This document shows, one piece after another, positions 1 to 10,760 of a DNA stretch of 64,000 nucleotides. Source of the DNA: Stenopsyche tienmushanensis (Eukaryota; Arthropoda; Insecta; Trichoptera; Stenopsychidae); assembly GCA_008973525.1 (NCBI GenBank), contig WACJ01000328.1, forward strand, positions 1 to 64,000, given 5' to 3'. The notes under the pieces were generated by a model. That model was not told where the DNA came from. It did no database searches and saw only the letters and a list, made by a program, of their open reading frames with translations. The translations under genes were made by a program, and so were the position numbers. Each line of letters opens with the position of its first letter. Position 1 is the stretch's first letter.

Positions 1-488
1 TTTTTTGGGTCAAATACTGCTATCAAAAATTGCAAGTTTTAACAATGGCAACAATTGGTTTATTGCACAAGACAAGCGTATAATTCAAGGAAATATATTT
101 ATCAAATATTTAATACGAACTGAACAATGGCCATCGATTCTGTTTGCACACTAATTACGACACCGGTATGTTATTAACGACTAATACACTTTAATGACGA
201 TTTTTTAGCTCTAGTTGATTATAAGCATTTGCTCAAATCATAAACTATTTGACACTTTGAAGATCTTAGGGATGGACGAAGCGACGGAGTTAGATATGGC
301 GCATAAAGCCTTCAGCACAAAGTCCATTTATGGCCCACGTGCGAAGCATTCAATGTGACTGAACGAAGACCTCGGGCTACGTGTGCATCGAAATCCACAT
401 AACAATCGATGCATTGTCTTATACAAAAAAATTGATTTACATACTTAAAAAACACATTTAATATGCGTAAAAAAACGACTTAACATAA
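1..488. other. AT-rich noncoding stretch with an E-box
   Basis: No gene is visible. A somewhat GC-richer patch at about 270-410 contains a CACGTG E-box at 336-341. The stretch lies just downstream, on the minus strand, of a candidate terminal exon, so it could hold that gene's 3' untranslated region. I see no distinctive polyadenylation context. Confidence 0.4.
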
Positions 489-590
489 TCAAATTACCCA
501 ATCCAAAGATTCCGGGGATTCTTCGAACTTCCGATGAAACGCTTCCTTAGATGACTCCATTTTGACCGTACGTTCGCCCTCTGTACTCAC
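489..590 (-). CDS. candidate terminal coding exon, product unknown
   Basis: On the minus strand a pyrimidine-rich tract ending in AG (AG at 592-591) is followed by 33 open codons and a TGA at 491-489. The peptide begins VSTEGERTVKMESS and ends EESPESLDWVI; it is charged and serine-rich, unlike what the flanking AT-rich DNA encodes. Base composition rises exactly over the exon. It joins in phase 0 to the candidate exon at 1987-2052. An alternative is an internal exon with a GTAATT donor just before the last codons, after the tryptophan. I do not recognise the protein. Seen: open frame, acceptor, composition. Inferred: that it is translated. Confidence 0.5.
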   Translation of the reverse strand: MSTEGERTVKMESSKEAFHRKFEESPESLDWVI

Positions 591-1986
591 CTAAAACAAC
601 AAAAAAATAAATTAACAACAAAACTCATAACCAGATGTCATATTGACAATATTTAAAAGTCGAAAAAATATATTGGATATTTTTTATGATCGCCGGTTTC
701 CTTTCACCCCACCGTAGAAGAGATGAAGGTGATTTCGCCCTATAATTATAGCCTAGTCCCGCTAATTACTATCTGGCGCCAAAGAGACCAGCTCTGCCAC
801 CGGTATCGCCTTCATCTTAGCTTTTACATCCAGATGGTATTGGAAGAATTAAAATTTCCATCAAAGATCTCCAGATTATTTATTCTGTCTGAATCGACCC
901 GAAAATTTTAAGATTAGATTCGTTTAAATTGTGTATTTGATTTATTATAACAAATCCCTTCGGCGAAATTTAAAAAGCCATAAGGACTCTTAAAATAAAA
1001 TCACAATATCTACCAATATTTCGCTAAAATAATTTTGCAACCTACCTTCAATCGAGGATGAATTTAAACGCTCACGATCTTTACTACCAATTGAAAATTT
1101 ACATCGGTGTTTATAAAATTAACACGGCAAATGCTTAGCACAAAATAACTCTCGTAATAATACCCTGTTAAAAATAATTTATACACTATTTAAAACTATA
1201 AGAAAGTATAGGAACTATGAATTATTAGAATTTATTGATCCCTTAAATTTCAAATAAATTTAATTCATTGAATGCAAATCAAACAAAAATCTGATATTTT
1301 GCATAATTTCATTGCAAATTTTCTAATAATTTTGTAAATATGAAATACACTAATTGAAAATTGCTTTAAAAAAATAATTTTCTTCTTTATTGGATTTTTT
1401 CCTAATAAAATCATCAATTATCTCAACATAATTAATATGTAATTTAATTTTTAATTTAAACTGCATCTTATGTAAGTTTATGTAGTTTTACAAATTTTGC
1501 AATACAATACATAATACTATCTATAGTAGTAAGATAACTAAAACGATGAAATTTTAGTTTAAAAGGATCTAGATGGGTTATTATGAATCTCATACACTAA
1601 AATAAGTCCGTGGTAATATATTCCCATGGTTTGTTAAATAATTAGATGATATATCTTTTAAAAATACCAATATGACGCTTATATTATATAAAATTGTACC
1701 AAAAAAAAATTGCTATCAATTATTTATAGCAACTAAGTAATTACATAAATCATAAAGTCTCGTCAAAATATTCTCAAAAAAAAAATCAATTCACCAAATT
1801 TTGCACAATAATCACATTCTTGATTCATAGCAAATGTACGCTAATAAATATGATGCCTCCTCTAATAGCCGTCGAGTACAAAGTGCTTTTTTATTGAGTA
1901 ACTAATTGTACAAATAAAGATGGATTAGATGACGGATTGTATTATAATCTATCATCGTTTATCATAAAATTTGTAGACGAACTAAC
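591..1986 (-). other. probable intron, with an unexplained GC-richer patch
   Basis: This lies between two phase-compatible exon candidates and starts on the minus strand with GTTAGT. Most of it is AT-rich without recognisable content. A patch at about 681-860 is GC-richer and is open on both strands for short distances (62 codons on plus from 723, under 30 on minus) without good splice sites, so I treat it as a possible conserved noncoding element. Confidence 0.4.
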
Positions 1987-2052
1987 CTCGTCGGTGTAAT
2001 TGGTGTAGTTTTGAACGGGGATTGATGAGGAGGGCATCCTCCCGCCCCTTTG
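1987..2052 (-). CDS. candidate internal coding exon, product unknown
   Basis: This minus-strand exon is 66 nt, exactly 22 codons, with an acceptor (TTACCATCTTCAG, AG at 2054-2053) and a donor GAG|GTTAGT at 1986. The reading begins QRGGRMPSSSIPVQ and ends NYTNYTDE. Both ends are phase 0, matching the phase-0 start of the exon at 489-590, so the two concatenate without a stop. It sits in a short GC-rich island in AT-rich DNA. No family is recognised. A further upstream exon must exist if the gene is real; no convincing one was found nearby. Confidence 0.45.
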
Positions 2053-4091
2053 CTGAAGATGGTAATAAGCACAATTCATCACGAAGACAAAAAAGTATTA
2101 ACCTCGAATTGTTTAGACGAAGATCAAAAACAACTCAACTTTGCCGTATTGACACATCAGATGCAACGAGCATCACCGCTTGAATTCATAAAAATCTGGA
2201 TTTAATCACTTTATTTGCGCCGGTCGATTGAATTTTACGGCTCTAATCACATTTTTTTAATGTTAATGCATTTATGCTTAGTTTACACTTAACACATTTT
2301 TCTGAATTATGATAAAATAATATGATTATGATACTCTTATTGGAGCCTCCTGTTAATGAAACCTTACGCACGGAAACACAGCAACTAATTGTATAAAGAG
2401 GCCTCTGAGGGCGTGATCAGAGGGTGGTGGGGTATAAAAATGGCTTGGCTGATAGGGAGGAGGAGGAGAAGGGGAGATCAGAATGTAAATGCCTGATCCT
2501 CTATATTAAATTTGATAATATTTTGATTGGGCATGTCGAGCATTTTGACGTTAACGACATATCCAAAACAAATATCTGTTTAATTTTATTTCTTAATACT
2601 TTATGATTGTTTATTTATGTTGAGATGATGTATCAATAGAAAAAAAACATTGATCATAATTAACCCATCATAGATGAATTCCGATCCCAAATGAACATAA
2701 TATCTCAGCGATTTCAGCCTAAACCTCTTAAGATGATAAAAAAATGGAATTCCACTATTATAAATATATTTGGAACACATGGAAACCTAGGAATGACTTG
2801 CTGAATGCTTTGTATTTTAAAAAATCTTTCTCGATAATTAAATGATTAAAAAGTAAAAATCTTTTAGATGGATCAAAAATATGAATTGCATTAACGTCAT
2901 TTTTTGCAAAGAAATGTTTATTTTATACATTTTTTGCATTCGTAAAACCGCCAAACGATTTTGACGATTGTGGAAAATTCTATTTTACAACATTGAGCTA
3001 TAAAATCACTCATAAGTCATGAAAATATTCCATAAATCTACCTCTTTGAATTACGATTTTCAATCTCTCGTAAACCTAAAAACATTATATATTTGCATAT
3101 AAAAATCCTTTGGATCCGGCATCCAAATTACTTTATCATTCAAACATCTCATATATTTTTTATCCTAATATAAGAGGTATACATATTAAATGAAGGTGTT
3201 TTTTTTTACAATTTTTTAGCCAAATTTGTTTTCTCAATCAATGCTTAGAGCTAAAGAGATATAATTCAGGTATACATTGTAATTTTATATGATTCCATCA
3301 TCTTAATAATCAGACAATTTGGGATATTCATACTTGAGAAAAAACTCTGTAATTTATAAATCAAATTTTGATTTGGTATGATTTGTAAAGATTTCTTTGC
3401 AATGATATGTATATAAAACTGAGATTTATGAATGAAAAATAATCATGCATGAAATGAAAAGTATCCATTAAAAAATTGTTATACTCGAAAGAAAATGATT
3501 GTATTATGCATTAATTGATGTTTTTTTGAAGACTTCAAAAGACATTATTTCATGGAAATCTTCCTCGTTAATTATATATGAGATTATAAATGTTGGGTCT
3601 CACATAATAAATTATAGGGAAAGCGATAGCCATTTATGAAAAATCTATACGCCACACTGGCCGTTTTTACGTCAAAGACGCATTGAACACTTATTTATTA
3701 TTCATACATTTTGATCAAACCGAACAAGAAGCTCTATTGAATGGTTTTATTCCGAATGAAAAACCTTATCGTGTAATTTTGTTCAACGTATGAAAAACCT
3801 ATCATTTAAAATACGACTTGACACTGTTGCTTTGTAAATAACTGTAATAACTCGTAGCCGATATAGTATTATGTAAAACGTAACCAGCAATTACAAATAA
3901 AAAGCAACCAAAATCATTTTTAACTTCGTTCAGTCTAATATTTCCTACCGAGAAATAAATCATCGAAGATGACCAAAATAGTGACATTAATTAGTTGTCA
4001 ATTTTGACATGTTTGGCACCGGTAATGGGCCATTAACGACAGTTTTACGCACTGGAAAAAATTGTATAACTGCAATAATGAAAACTGGTGA
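2053..4091. other. mostly AT-rich noncoding DNA
   Basis: No gene is recognised. A purine-rich run at about 2454-2475 follows a TATA-like motif. The 60-codon plus-strand frame at 2424-2606 is the size expected by chance. The rest is AT-rich with no repeat or RNA structure that I can support. Confidence 0.4.
2433..2440 (+). promoter_or_regulatory. TATA-box-like motif
   Basis: TATAAAAA is preceded by a G-rich run (about 2409-2432) and followed by GA-rich DNA. A core promoter is conceivable, but no initiator is at the expected distance and no clear coding exon follows on the plus strand. Confidence 0.2.
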
Positions 4092-4202
4092 CAAAGCAGC
4101 ACCAGGATGCAGGATAATGAGGTGGGCATGACCGCTCCTCCCACGCAGCTGGTCCAGGTGGTAGGCGATCCTGCACCCTTGCCTGATCCTGACTATTACT
4201 AG
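4092..4202 (+). other. coding-like GC-rich island, strand uncertain
   Basis: The plus strand reads 36 open codons to TAG at 4200-4202, including TAPPTQLVQVVGDPAP and ending PDPDYY, which looks like the C-terminal end of a protein. The minus strand is also open across the same island (about 4236 down to about 4000), so openness alone does not decide. Possible acceptor AGs lie at 4100-4106 on the plus strand. GC enrichment continues to about 4260, beyond the plus-strand stop, which argues for caution. No family is recognised. Confidence 0.25.
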
Positions 4203-5130
4203 CGCGAGCCCGATCGACCACTCCCTGTTCCGGTGCTACTTCTCAAATTACGTAACCACCCCCTTTATATCACCCCGAAATCACAAAAAATGAAATCAAT
4301 CACTGAATTGAATAAATCACCATTTTGTACATCCTTATGAATCATTGCCATTAATGACAGAATATCATATAAAAAGTTAAAGTTCCCTCTGGACTCGTCT
4401 AGAAAACATGCGCTTATATCATTGTTTACATTGTAAAAAACTAAGTTTTTTTTATCAAAATTCTAACAAAATTCATACAAAATCATTAAAATTAACCTCT
4501 ATTTTTAGTATATTAAAAAAAATTGAATCGCTGTTTACCATATTTGTCTAGTTTGAATCTGATAGACTTCAACTGAATTACTTCAGAGGCCAAAGCATCA
4601 ACAAAAAATATGAACGAATCGATACTTCAATGCCATCGTTCAGATCAAAGGTAGCTTTATTTTATTATGAATTTATTAATAAAATGAAGATAACTTATAA
4701 CATTTTACGAAAATTTGAATGCAAATAATAATTGACATAGATAAAACATTTCAAAAACGCAATAAATCTTAGCGAAAAAAAATCTTTCAAAAAATCCCTT
4801 TTTTTAAAACCACACATTACTCAATTATCCATGAAAATTGCTTGTGAGCAATTTTAAAATCAATAACAGTACTTACCGTTGTAATCAAAAAGTAATATGG
4901 CTTGATCTGAAATCTGACTTATTACTAGAATGCAGTACAAGAAATGTCTCTGCCAAATTTGAATAGATAAACATTAGTTGTAACAATTACGTTTGATAAA
5001 ATGAGATTCAGATTTTGTATTATAAATTCTTCAGTAAATATTAATATTCATATTCTGTTTTCGCATCACATGCATATGTGCTTTCTAAAGCCATACGATA
5101 TCCTTCAAAGAGGATAATAAAAATATCGTC
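4203..5130. other. AT-rich noncoding stretch
   Basis: I see no gene, repeat with clear ends, or RNA structure here. Confidence 0.4.
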
Positions 5131-5370
5131 TTATTGTTGGCGCTCACTCCTTTCACTGCGAGACGTCATTGTTGGCGATGAAAACACTCCAATGAAAGAA
5201 GAGCGGGAAACGCTGCTGTGGAAATAAACCGGCTGAATAAACCGGTTGTAATCAAACACCTTTTTCCGGTTGTACCCATTGTGAGCGCCATTCATACGCC
5301 GTCAATAGGGATCGCTTTGAATCGGCAAAGAGAGGCGTGAACAACCCCCGATTGCGAATATCACAATTTT
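5131..5370. promoter_or_regulatory. GC-richer island with a Grainyhead-type site
   Basis: The palindrome AACCGGTT at 5240-5247 is flanked by two half-matches (AAACCGGC near 5226, TTCCGGTTG near 5265). Established knowledge: AACCGGTT is the core recognised by Grainyhead/CP2 proteins. Inverted copies of GGCGCTCAC lie near 5138 and 5283. Short frames in the island are open on both strands (plus peptide around VGDENTPMKEERE; minus peptide around SSPTMTSRSERSE after an acceptor-like TTTCCACAG), so an exon cannot be excluded. Confidence 0.3.
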
Positions 5371-6029
5371 TATAGGACACATTCATATGTAGACGTTTTT
5401 AGATTATGGTTATTTCAAAGAGAACTGCCTCTAATTATAATGAAATAATAAAATATGACATTGGCGCAAGGCACAAATGTATATTTTAACGACGGATTAT
5501 CATGAAAGCTTTAATATTTCACGGCTTTTTATTTCTTTTTTTGTACGAAAAGGCCATTGTTTTCGAAAGGTTAACGCTAGATATCCCATAAACACGAAAG
5601 GTTAACAACCAAATTCCAAAGTAATTAATCAACAGCATTACATTAATTATAGGGTACACAATTTCAACAACCCGAAATTAGTAAGCTAGGCATCAGGTTT
5701 TCGTTATAAGGATATGAATTTTCGATGGTATACTTTTTATAGGATTGATTCTCACAAAAATATAATATCCTTTCTGACTTTTTTGATTAATGTTCTGTAG
5801 AAATATTTATGCCAGACGTATAAAATAAATCATCACTTCCACTGACAAATGTTTATGTACGTTATTGAACAAATATGTTAACGTATATGAATATGATCCA
5901 ACAAAGAAGATCAAGCTGTGGCATAAACAGTAAAGGATCTACATTGTATCAATGTAAAGATCACTAAAGAGAAAATGAATTTATGACTACCGGTAGGATT
6001 ATCGTCGTATAAAAGCTCTTAAAAGCTCT
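5371..6029. other. AT-rich noncoding stretch
   Basis: Nothing recognisable is seen. Confidence 0.4.
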
Positions 6030-6360
6030 AGCGCCTCGTACAAAGCTCCCGTGGGGAAAACCACCCAAAAGCTGTCGACAATACCGCCACCCAGCGGAGC
6101 AATAATACCATTGCATGGGTTATAATTCAATAACTAACGACAACAAATGACGTAGGGATAATAATATAAAAAAATGGATACAAAAGGAATTACAAGAACG
6201 CGCGGCATCACAATGGCGGAGGGATTGTAACAATGGAGATTTCACTGTGCGACAATTACAGTGTAATGTGGCGGGATTGTTATTTAGTTTTTCCCGCCGT
6301 GAAAAATACGGGGAGGGGCTAAATTACAGGTTGCGAAAACCATTCAAGGGGATGCATAAA
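6030..6360. other. two GC-richer patches, coding status unclear
   Basis: Patch 6030-6115 is open on both strands. Plus reads SSSASYKAPVGKTTQKL and on. Minus reads NGIIAPLGGGIVDSFW and on, with a pyrimidine-rich acceptor-like TTTGTTGTCGTTAG upstream. Equal openness means strand cannot be assigned. Patch 6195-6350 has near-repeats of a GGCGGGATTGT-like word and no convincing exon. Conserved regulatory DNA is the alternative. Confidence 0.25.
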
Positions 6361-9300
6361 AAGAATCAGCCACCGGAAAAAAGTGCCATATTCACATACA
6401 AAACAACGGAGCTATTAAACACATTGTAAATGGTGCTTATGGGAAATCAATGTTAGCTTTAATATATACATTAATAAGCTTTCTTAATGTTTCCCCTAAT
6501 ATATAGAAAAATACATAAATATTCTAATTGGTCTTCTAATATCTAAAAGATCCCTATATTCTGATTTTTTATCCCAGCATGAAGACTTTTATGTATATAT
6601 ATTAGAAAAAATGAAACTATCGTATTTACCTTGTGTAAGCAATTTTTACTTTTACAGTAAAGCACAATAATCATTTAAAAATACATTATCTTATTTTTAT
6701 CGTATTTAAAAGACAATACAAAGCCACACCAAAAAATTAAAAGGAAATCTCTTATAGATAACGCTCATAACCGATGAAGAGATTGTCTTCATTTTTCAAA
6801 AATAGATACTTTCTATTTACTTAATTAAAATTGAATAAAAACAACCTAAAACAATCAATGCCTTTAAGTAACTTTACAGTTTTAAATACATATATTAAAT
6901 ACGCTTATACAGTTTTAATGAAAAATGGAATCATAAGAAAAAATCACATGCTATCTAAATCCAAAATCATTTCATTATAGATCTTCACGGTTCGTGAAAA
7001 ATGTATATTAATTAAAATTTGTTTAAAAATAATTTGTTTTTTCGTATCGTAGAAGTCAAATGTCAGATGTTATCTTGCATTGAAGCAATCGTTTTGAGTT
7101 ATGACCATTTTGTACAGCGTTTTATTTTTTCCAAGGCCTTAAATGATCGTACGAACAAACCTAAAAACATAAAATTGAAACATATTTTGAATTGAACATA
7201 AATCCTTTGAAAATATCCCCAAAGCTCTAAATTATTCCGATAAGAAAATTTACAAGACTTTGATGTAAAAATTTAAATAAACGTTTGATTCCATACATTT
7301 TCTCGGTACGCCGGTGACTTTAAACGATCGTATCCGACATTATGAAGAAAATCATCGCATCGTAATCAATGACAGTAATTTATCATTGCATATGCATTAG
7401 AATAATTGTAAAATTTCATAATATTATTTTGCGAATAATCACAGAGTAGCCGTTTTTACATAGCCATTTTTTGAAATGCATCTATAATTATTCGAATCAT
7501 TTGAAATGAAACGATTGCGTGCAGCAAATTTTATTAGCTTCTTTCATTCTGAAAATAAATATATCTCGACAACGAATTGGAAGATAGCATATAACATTTA
7601 GCGTAATTTAATGGCATGAACATAACGAAGACGTTCGATTCATCATGCCATCTATTGCAATATATTCAAGGATGCAATTTGCAAAAAAGTAGGAAAAACG
7701 ATATGAAAAATTTGCATTTATAAAGGCTTTGTAAGAAGATTGCCTGAAACTGATTTTAATATTCCATACAATCGTTTAACGCTCTGCCTTATATCATTGC
7801 ATGTAAAATTGCTAGTTTCCCATAGTAATGATGTTAAAATCTCATAATAATATGTAACTCACAATTTTCAAATGTACTTTATAAAAGATTCGAAATAATA
7901 AGCTTTAAAATTAATAGTATGTACTATTGTTCTTTATCAGAATTCACTCTCTATGTAAATAATCTTTGGCATACGTTTGAATTATAATGGAACAATAAAT
8001 CCAACTACATTAAATGACATATATAAATATTATGATAATTATGTATTTATAAAGATAGGTATTTGATCGCGTTTTTTTTACGTTTGAGAGACAAAATTTT
8101 ACCTCTACGATTGTAAACAAAATCCAAGAAACTACGAAATATTTCCATGATTTGAAGTAAATTAACACACATCACAAGAAAAAACACAATACGCGATCTA
8201 TAAAAAAATCCTTATTATGATGATATAATTTAACATAGCATAAAAGGGCACTTTTATGATATCGAAGCGTATTTGTCTTTAAAATAGATTATTTTCAATA
8301 AGTTTTGGCCTCATTGAGATATTATAAATCGGGATATGTATGTAAATGCGTCTTCAATTATATGACAGTACTTTTCCAGAAGAAAAAATCGACGATAATC
8401 AGTAGAAACGTAGTTCTGGGTAGGTGCATGACTGCAAGTACTTATAAAAGCGCTCGTGCATGCGTGCATAACCAAAAACAATTTAAACGTAGAAGTTATA
8501 CTCGGAAATTTACGATGTCGTTTCATTAATTAAATATACACAAAGTGGACACATAAAAAAGATATAATGGTAACCGTAAAACACGGTCTGTGTCTGATAT
8601 AAATTAGTTGGCCGTATAGAGAATATAATGTTACCGATATTAGTGGGGTATCTCGGGCCAAAACTTGCCCTGTCTTACCCACGCCCACTTTTAATTATGT
8701 TCCGTGTTATCGGCCAACATGGACTTCCTTGCCTTCCAACACACATAAGTATATTTCATATTAATCCTCGATGGATTTCAAGCCCACCAGCGCACTTAAT
8801 GACTTTCCTATATGCACTTGTACGAATCAAGCCAGCATGTTATCTTGTGTCTCTGCAAGACAAATGTTGATCATCGGCGTGAGCTGTGAAAGTCATCATG
8901 CTAGATATCATCAATCTTATGCACTTAGTAATAACTAAGGATGCATAAAATATAAAATACTGTCATTTGAGCTAGTGGGCTGTCAACCGTAATTGACCAT
9001 AAGGAAAAGTGATAGAAACTAGAACACCAATTTAAAGTTTCATGAACTATGTATATAAAGCGTCGTGACTTCTACTTTAAAGTTAATTTTGCTACAGATA
9101 TATTTATTGCATTTACTTTTTACATAATAGGTTAGAATTTAAAAGCTTTAAAGGCTTGCTTCAGACAATAATATTTAAAAGTCATTTATATTTAATAATA
9201 CGTAGATGTCGAATTTAATATCTGAATTAGATGACACAAAAGTTACATATTAATATATCCATAAATGGTTGTTATTATATTGTGCATTGCTTGAAATACA

Positions 9301-9574
9301 TAAAAAAAATTATTTAAAGTATGTTGTGATATAAAAAGTCAAAGATAAATACTTATTTCAAGTTATGCGAAAAATCAAAAGATGCCAAGAAATTCCTTAT
9401 TTATTTTATCTTCTTAATGGTTATATAAGTTTTGTAACATAAAAAACTTTTTTTATCTAATTTTTAGACAAGTAAAAATATTCAAGTCAATCAAATTAAC
9501 ACTCTAGGAGAGGGAGCCTTTAGAAATTCTAGTCTGGAGGAAATTCTGATCTGGAGATTTGCTATTTTTGAAGT
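6361..9574. other. long AT-rich noncoding stretch
   Basis: There is no supported gene. Frames of 60-80 codons (for example 8305-8529 and 8628-8870) are within chance expectation and overlap frames of similar length on the other strand. A mild GC rise at 8630-8880 has no splice structure I can defend. Confidence 0.4.
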
Positions 9575-9778
9575 CGGTGGACACGTCTTCTTAAAAAAAT
9601 ATGCACCAATCTTACTGAAATTTTGTATACTTATTTATAATAGAATTTCCTGATGATTAAACGTAGATTTTTTATTTTATTTTTTACATACAACTGTGCC
9701 AAAAATTCAAATACTTATAAACAGAAAATAATTAAATTTTTGATTTCATATAAGGTATCATGGTTATCGTGTCCACCG
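9575..9778. repeat. inverted CGGTGGACACG pair, possible MITE
   Basis: CGGTGGACACG at 9575-9585 is matched by its exact reverse complement at 9768-9778, enclosing about 180 bp of AT-rich DNA. This is the layout of a small non-autonomous element, but no clear target-site duplication flanks it, so it may be degraded or coincidental. Confidence 0.3.
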
Positions 9779-10439
9779 TGAGGATACTCCAAAAACCATC
9801 TCTTAACGGCAGAATTTTTAAAAATTCTCAATGAAAATTTTATATTTTTTTTGCGCTTTAAAGTTTTAATAAAATATTTTTTATTATATTAAAAAAGTAG
9901 AGAAAATATGCTTATTTTATACTTTGAAACACATCTTAAGGCAATATATTATCATGTGAAATTTTCACAACAAGATTATTTAGGCCAACCCATATTAAGA
10001 AAATCAATCGATAATATTAAAACCTTCAATCTTTGAAATATTTAAAGAGATTTTTTTTAATTGTCTAGATTTCTAATATCGAATCAAACTCTTACAGCAG
10101 AAATTTAGGAAATATTTATTGAATATTTATCTAATTTATTATTTAATTAAATTTACTTGATCGTTGATTTGATACATTAATCACAGTATTTATTAAGACA
10201 TATTTAATATTTGTTGAGACAAAAAATATTTCAATTTATTACCCAACTGTTGAAACCAGTTGATTGTATCAATTAACAGCGATATCTTAAAATGGCAGCG
10301 ATTTGTTAAAATAACATAACATTATAAGGAAAAAATGATTTTCATATACACTTCGTACAATATCAAACTTTGCCCCGTTGTTCATATGTTGAACTAGTTA
10401 TCATTCTACTAAAATTTCCAGCATTTAATTTGCATTATT
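9779..10439. other. AT-rich noncoding stretch
   Basis: Nothing recognisable is seen. Confidence 0.4.
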
Positions 10440-10760
10440 AAGAGATTGAACCTCCCTGCCTGAAGTGTTAAAGTGGCGCGGATGCCTTCTTATAAATAAT
10501 TATAATTAACAGGGTATTTCTCCATCAACCGGACGATAATACCACATTTTAATAGCGAAAATAACTGTTTGTTAACTGTTGGCATATTAAATGCAAGCTT
10601 TTATAGGATTTAATTAACTATTATTAATTTTATGCATAAGTTTGATTAAATCTGATAGGATGGCATTAATTAACTTTATGGTTATCACTTAAAACGCATA
10701 GTGGCACGGTCGTTTTCTTATATCGAGAAAAATCAATTCTCCATAAATCGACAGCCTTCC
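10440..10760. promoter_or_regulatory. block dense in homeodomain-type sites
   Basis: The block contains repeated TTAATTAA/TAATTA cores (around 10500, 10610, 10665), TTTTATG and TTTATGG words of the posterior-Hox type, and GATTAAAT. GC-richer segments (10450-10485, 10520-10545) separate the clusters. Closely packed TAAT cores are usual in insect developmental enhancers but also arise by chance in AT-rich DNA, so confidence is low. Confidence 0.3.

Noticed and set aside
5135..5290. GGCGCTCAC inverted pair as MITE termini
   Set aside because: Arms are only 9-11 bp, there is no target duplication, and the interior looks like regulatory or exonic DNA.
8628..8870. 80-codon frame in a mildly GC-richer patch
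   Set aside because: No splice sites or recognisable motifs; conserved noncoding DNA or chance explains it as well.
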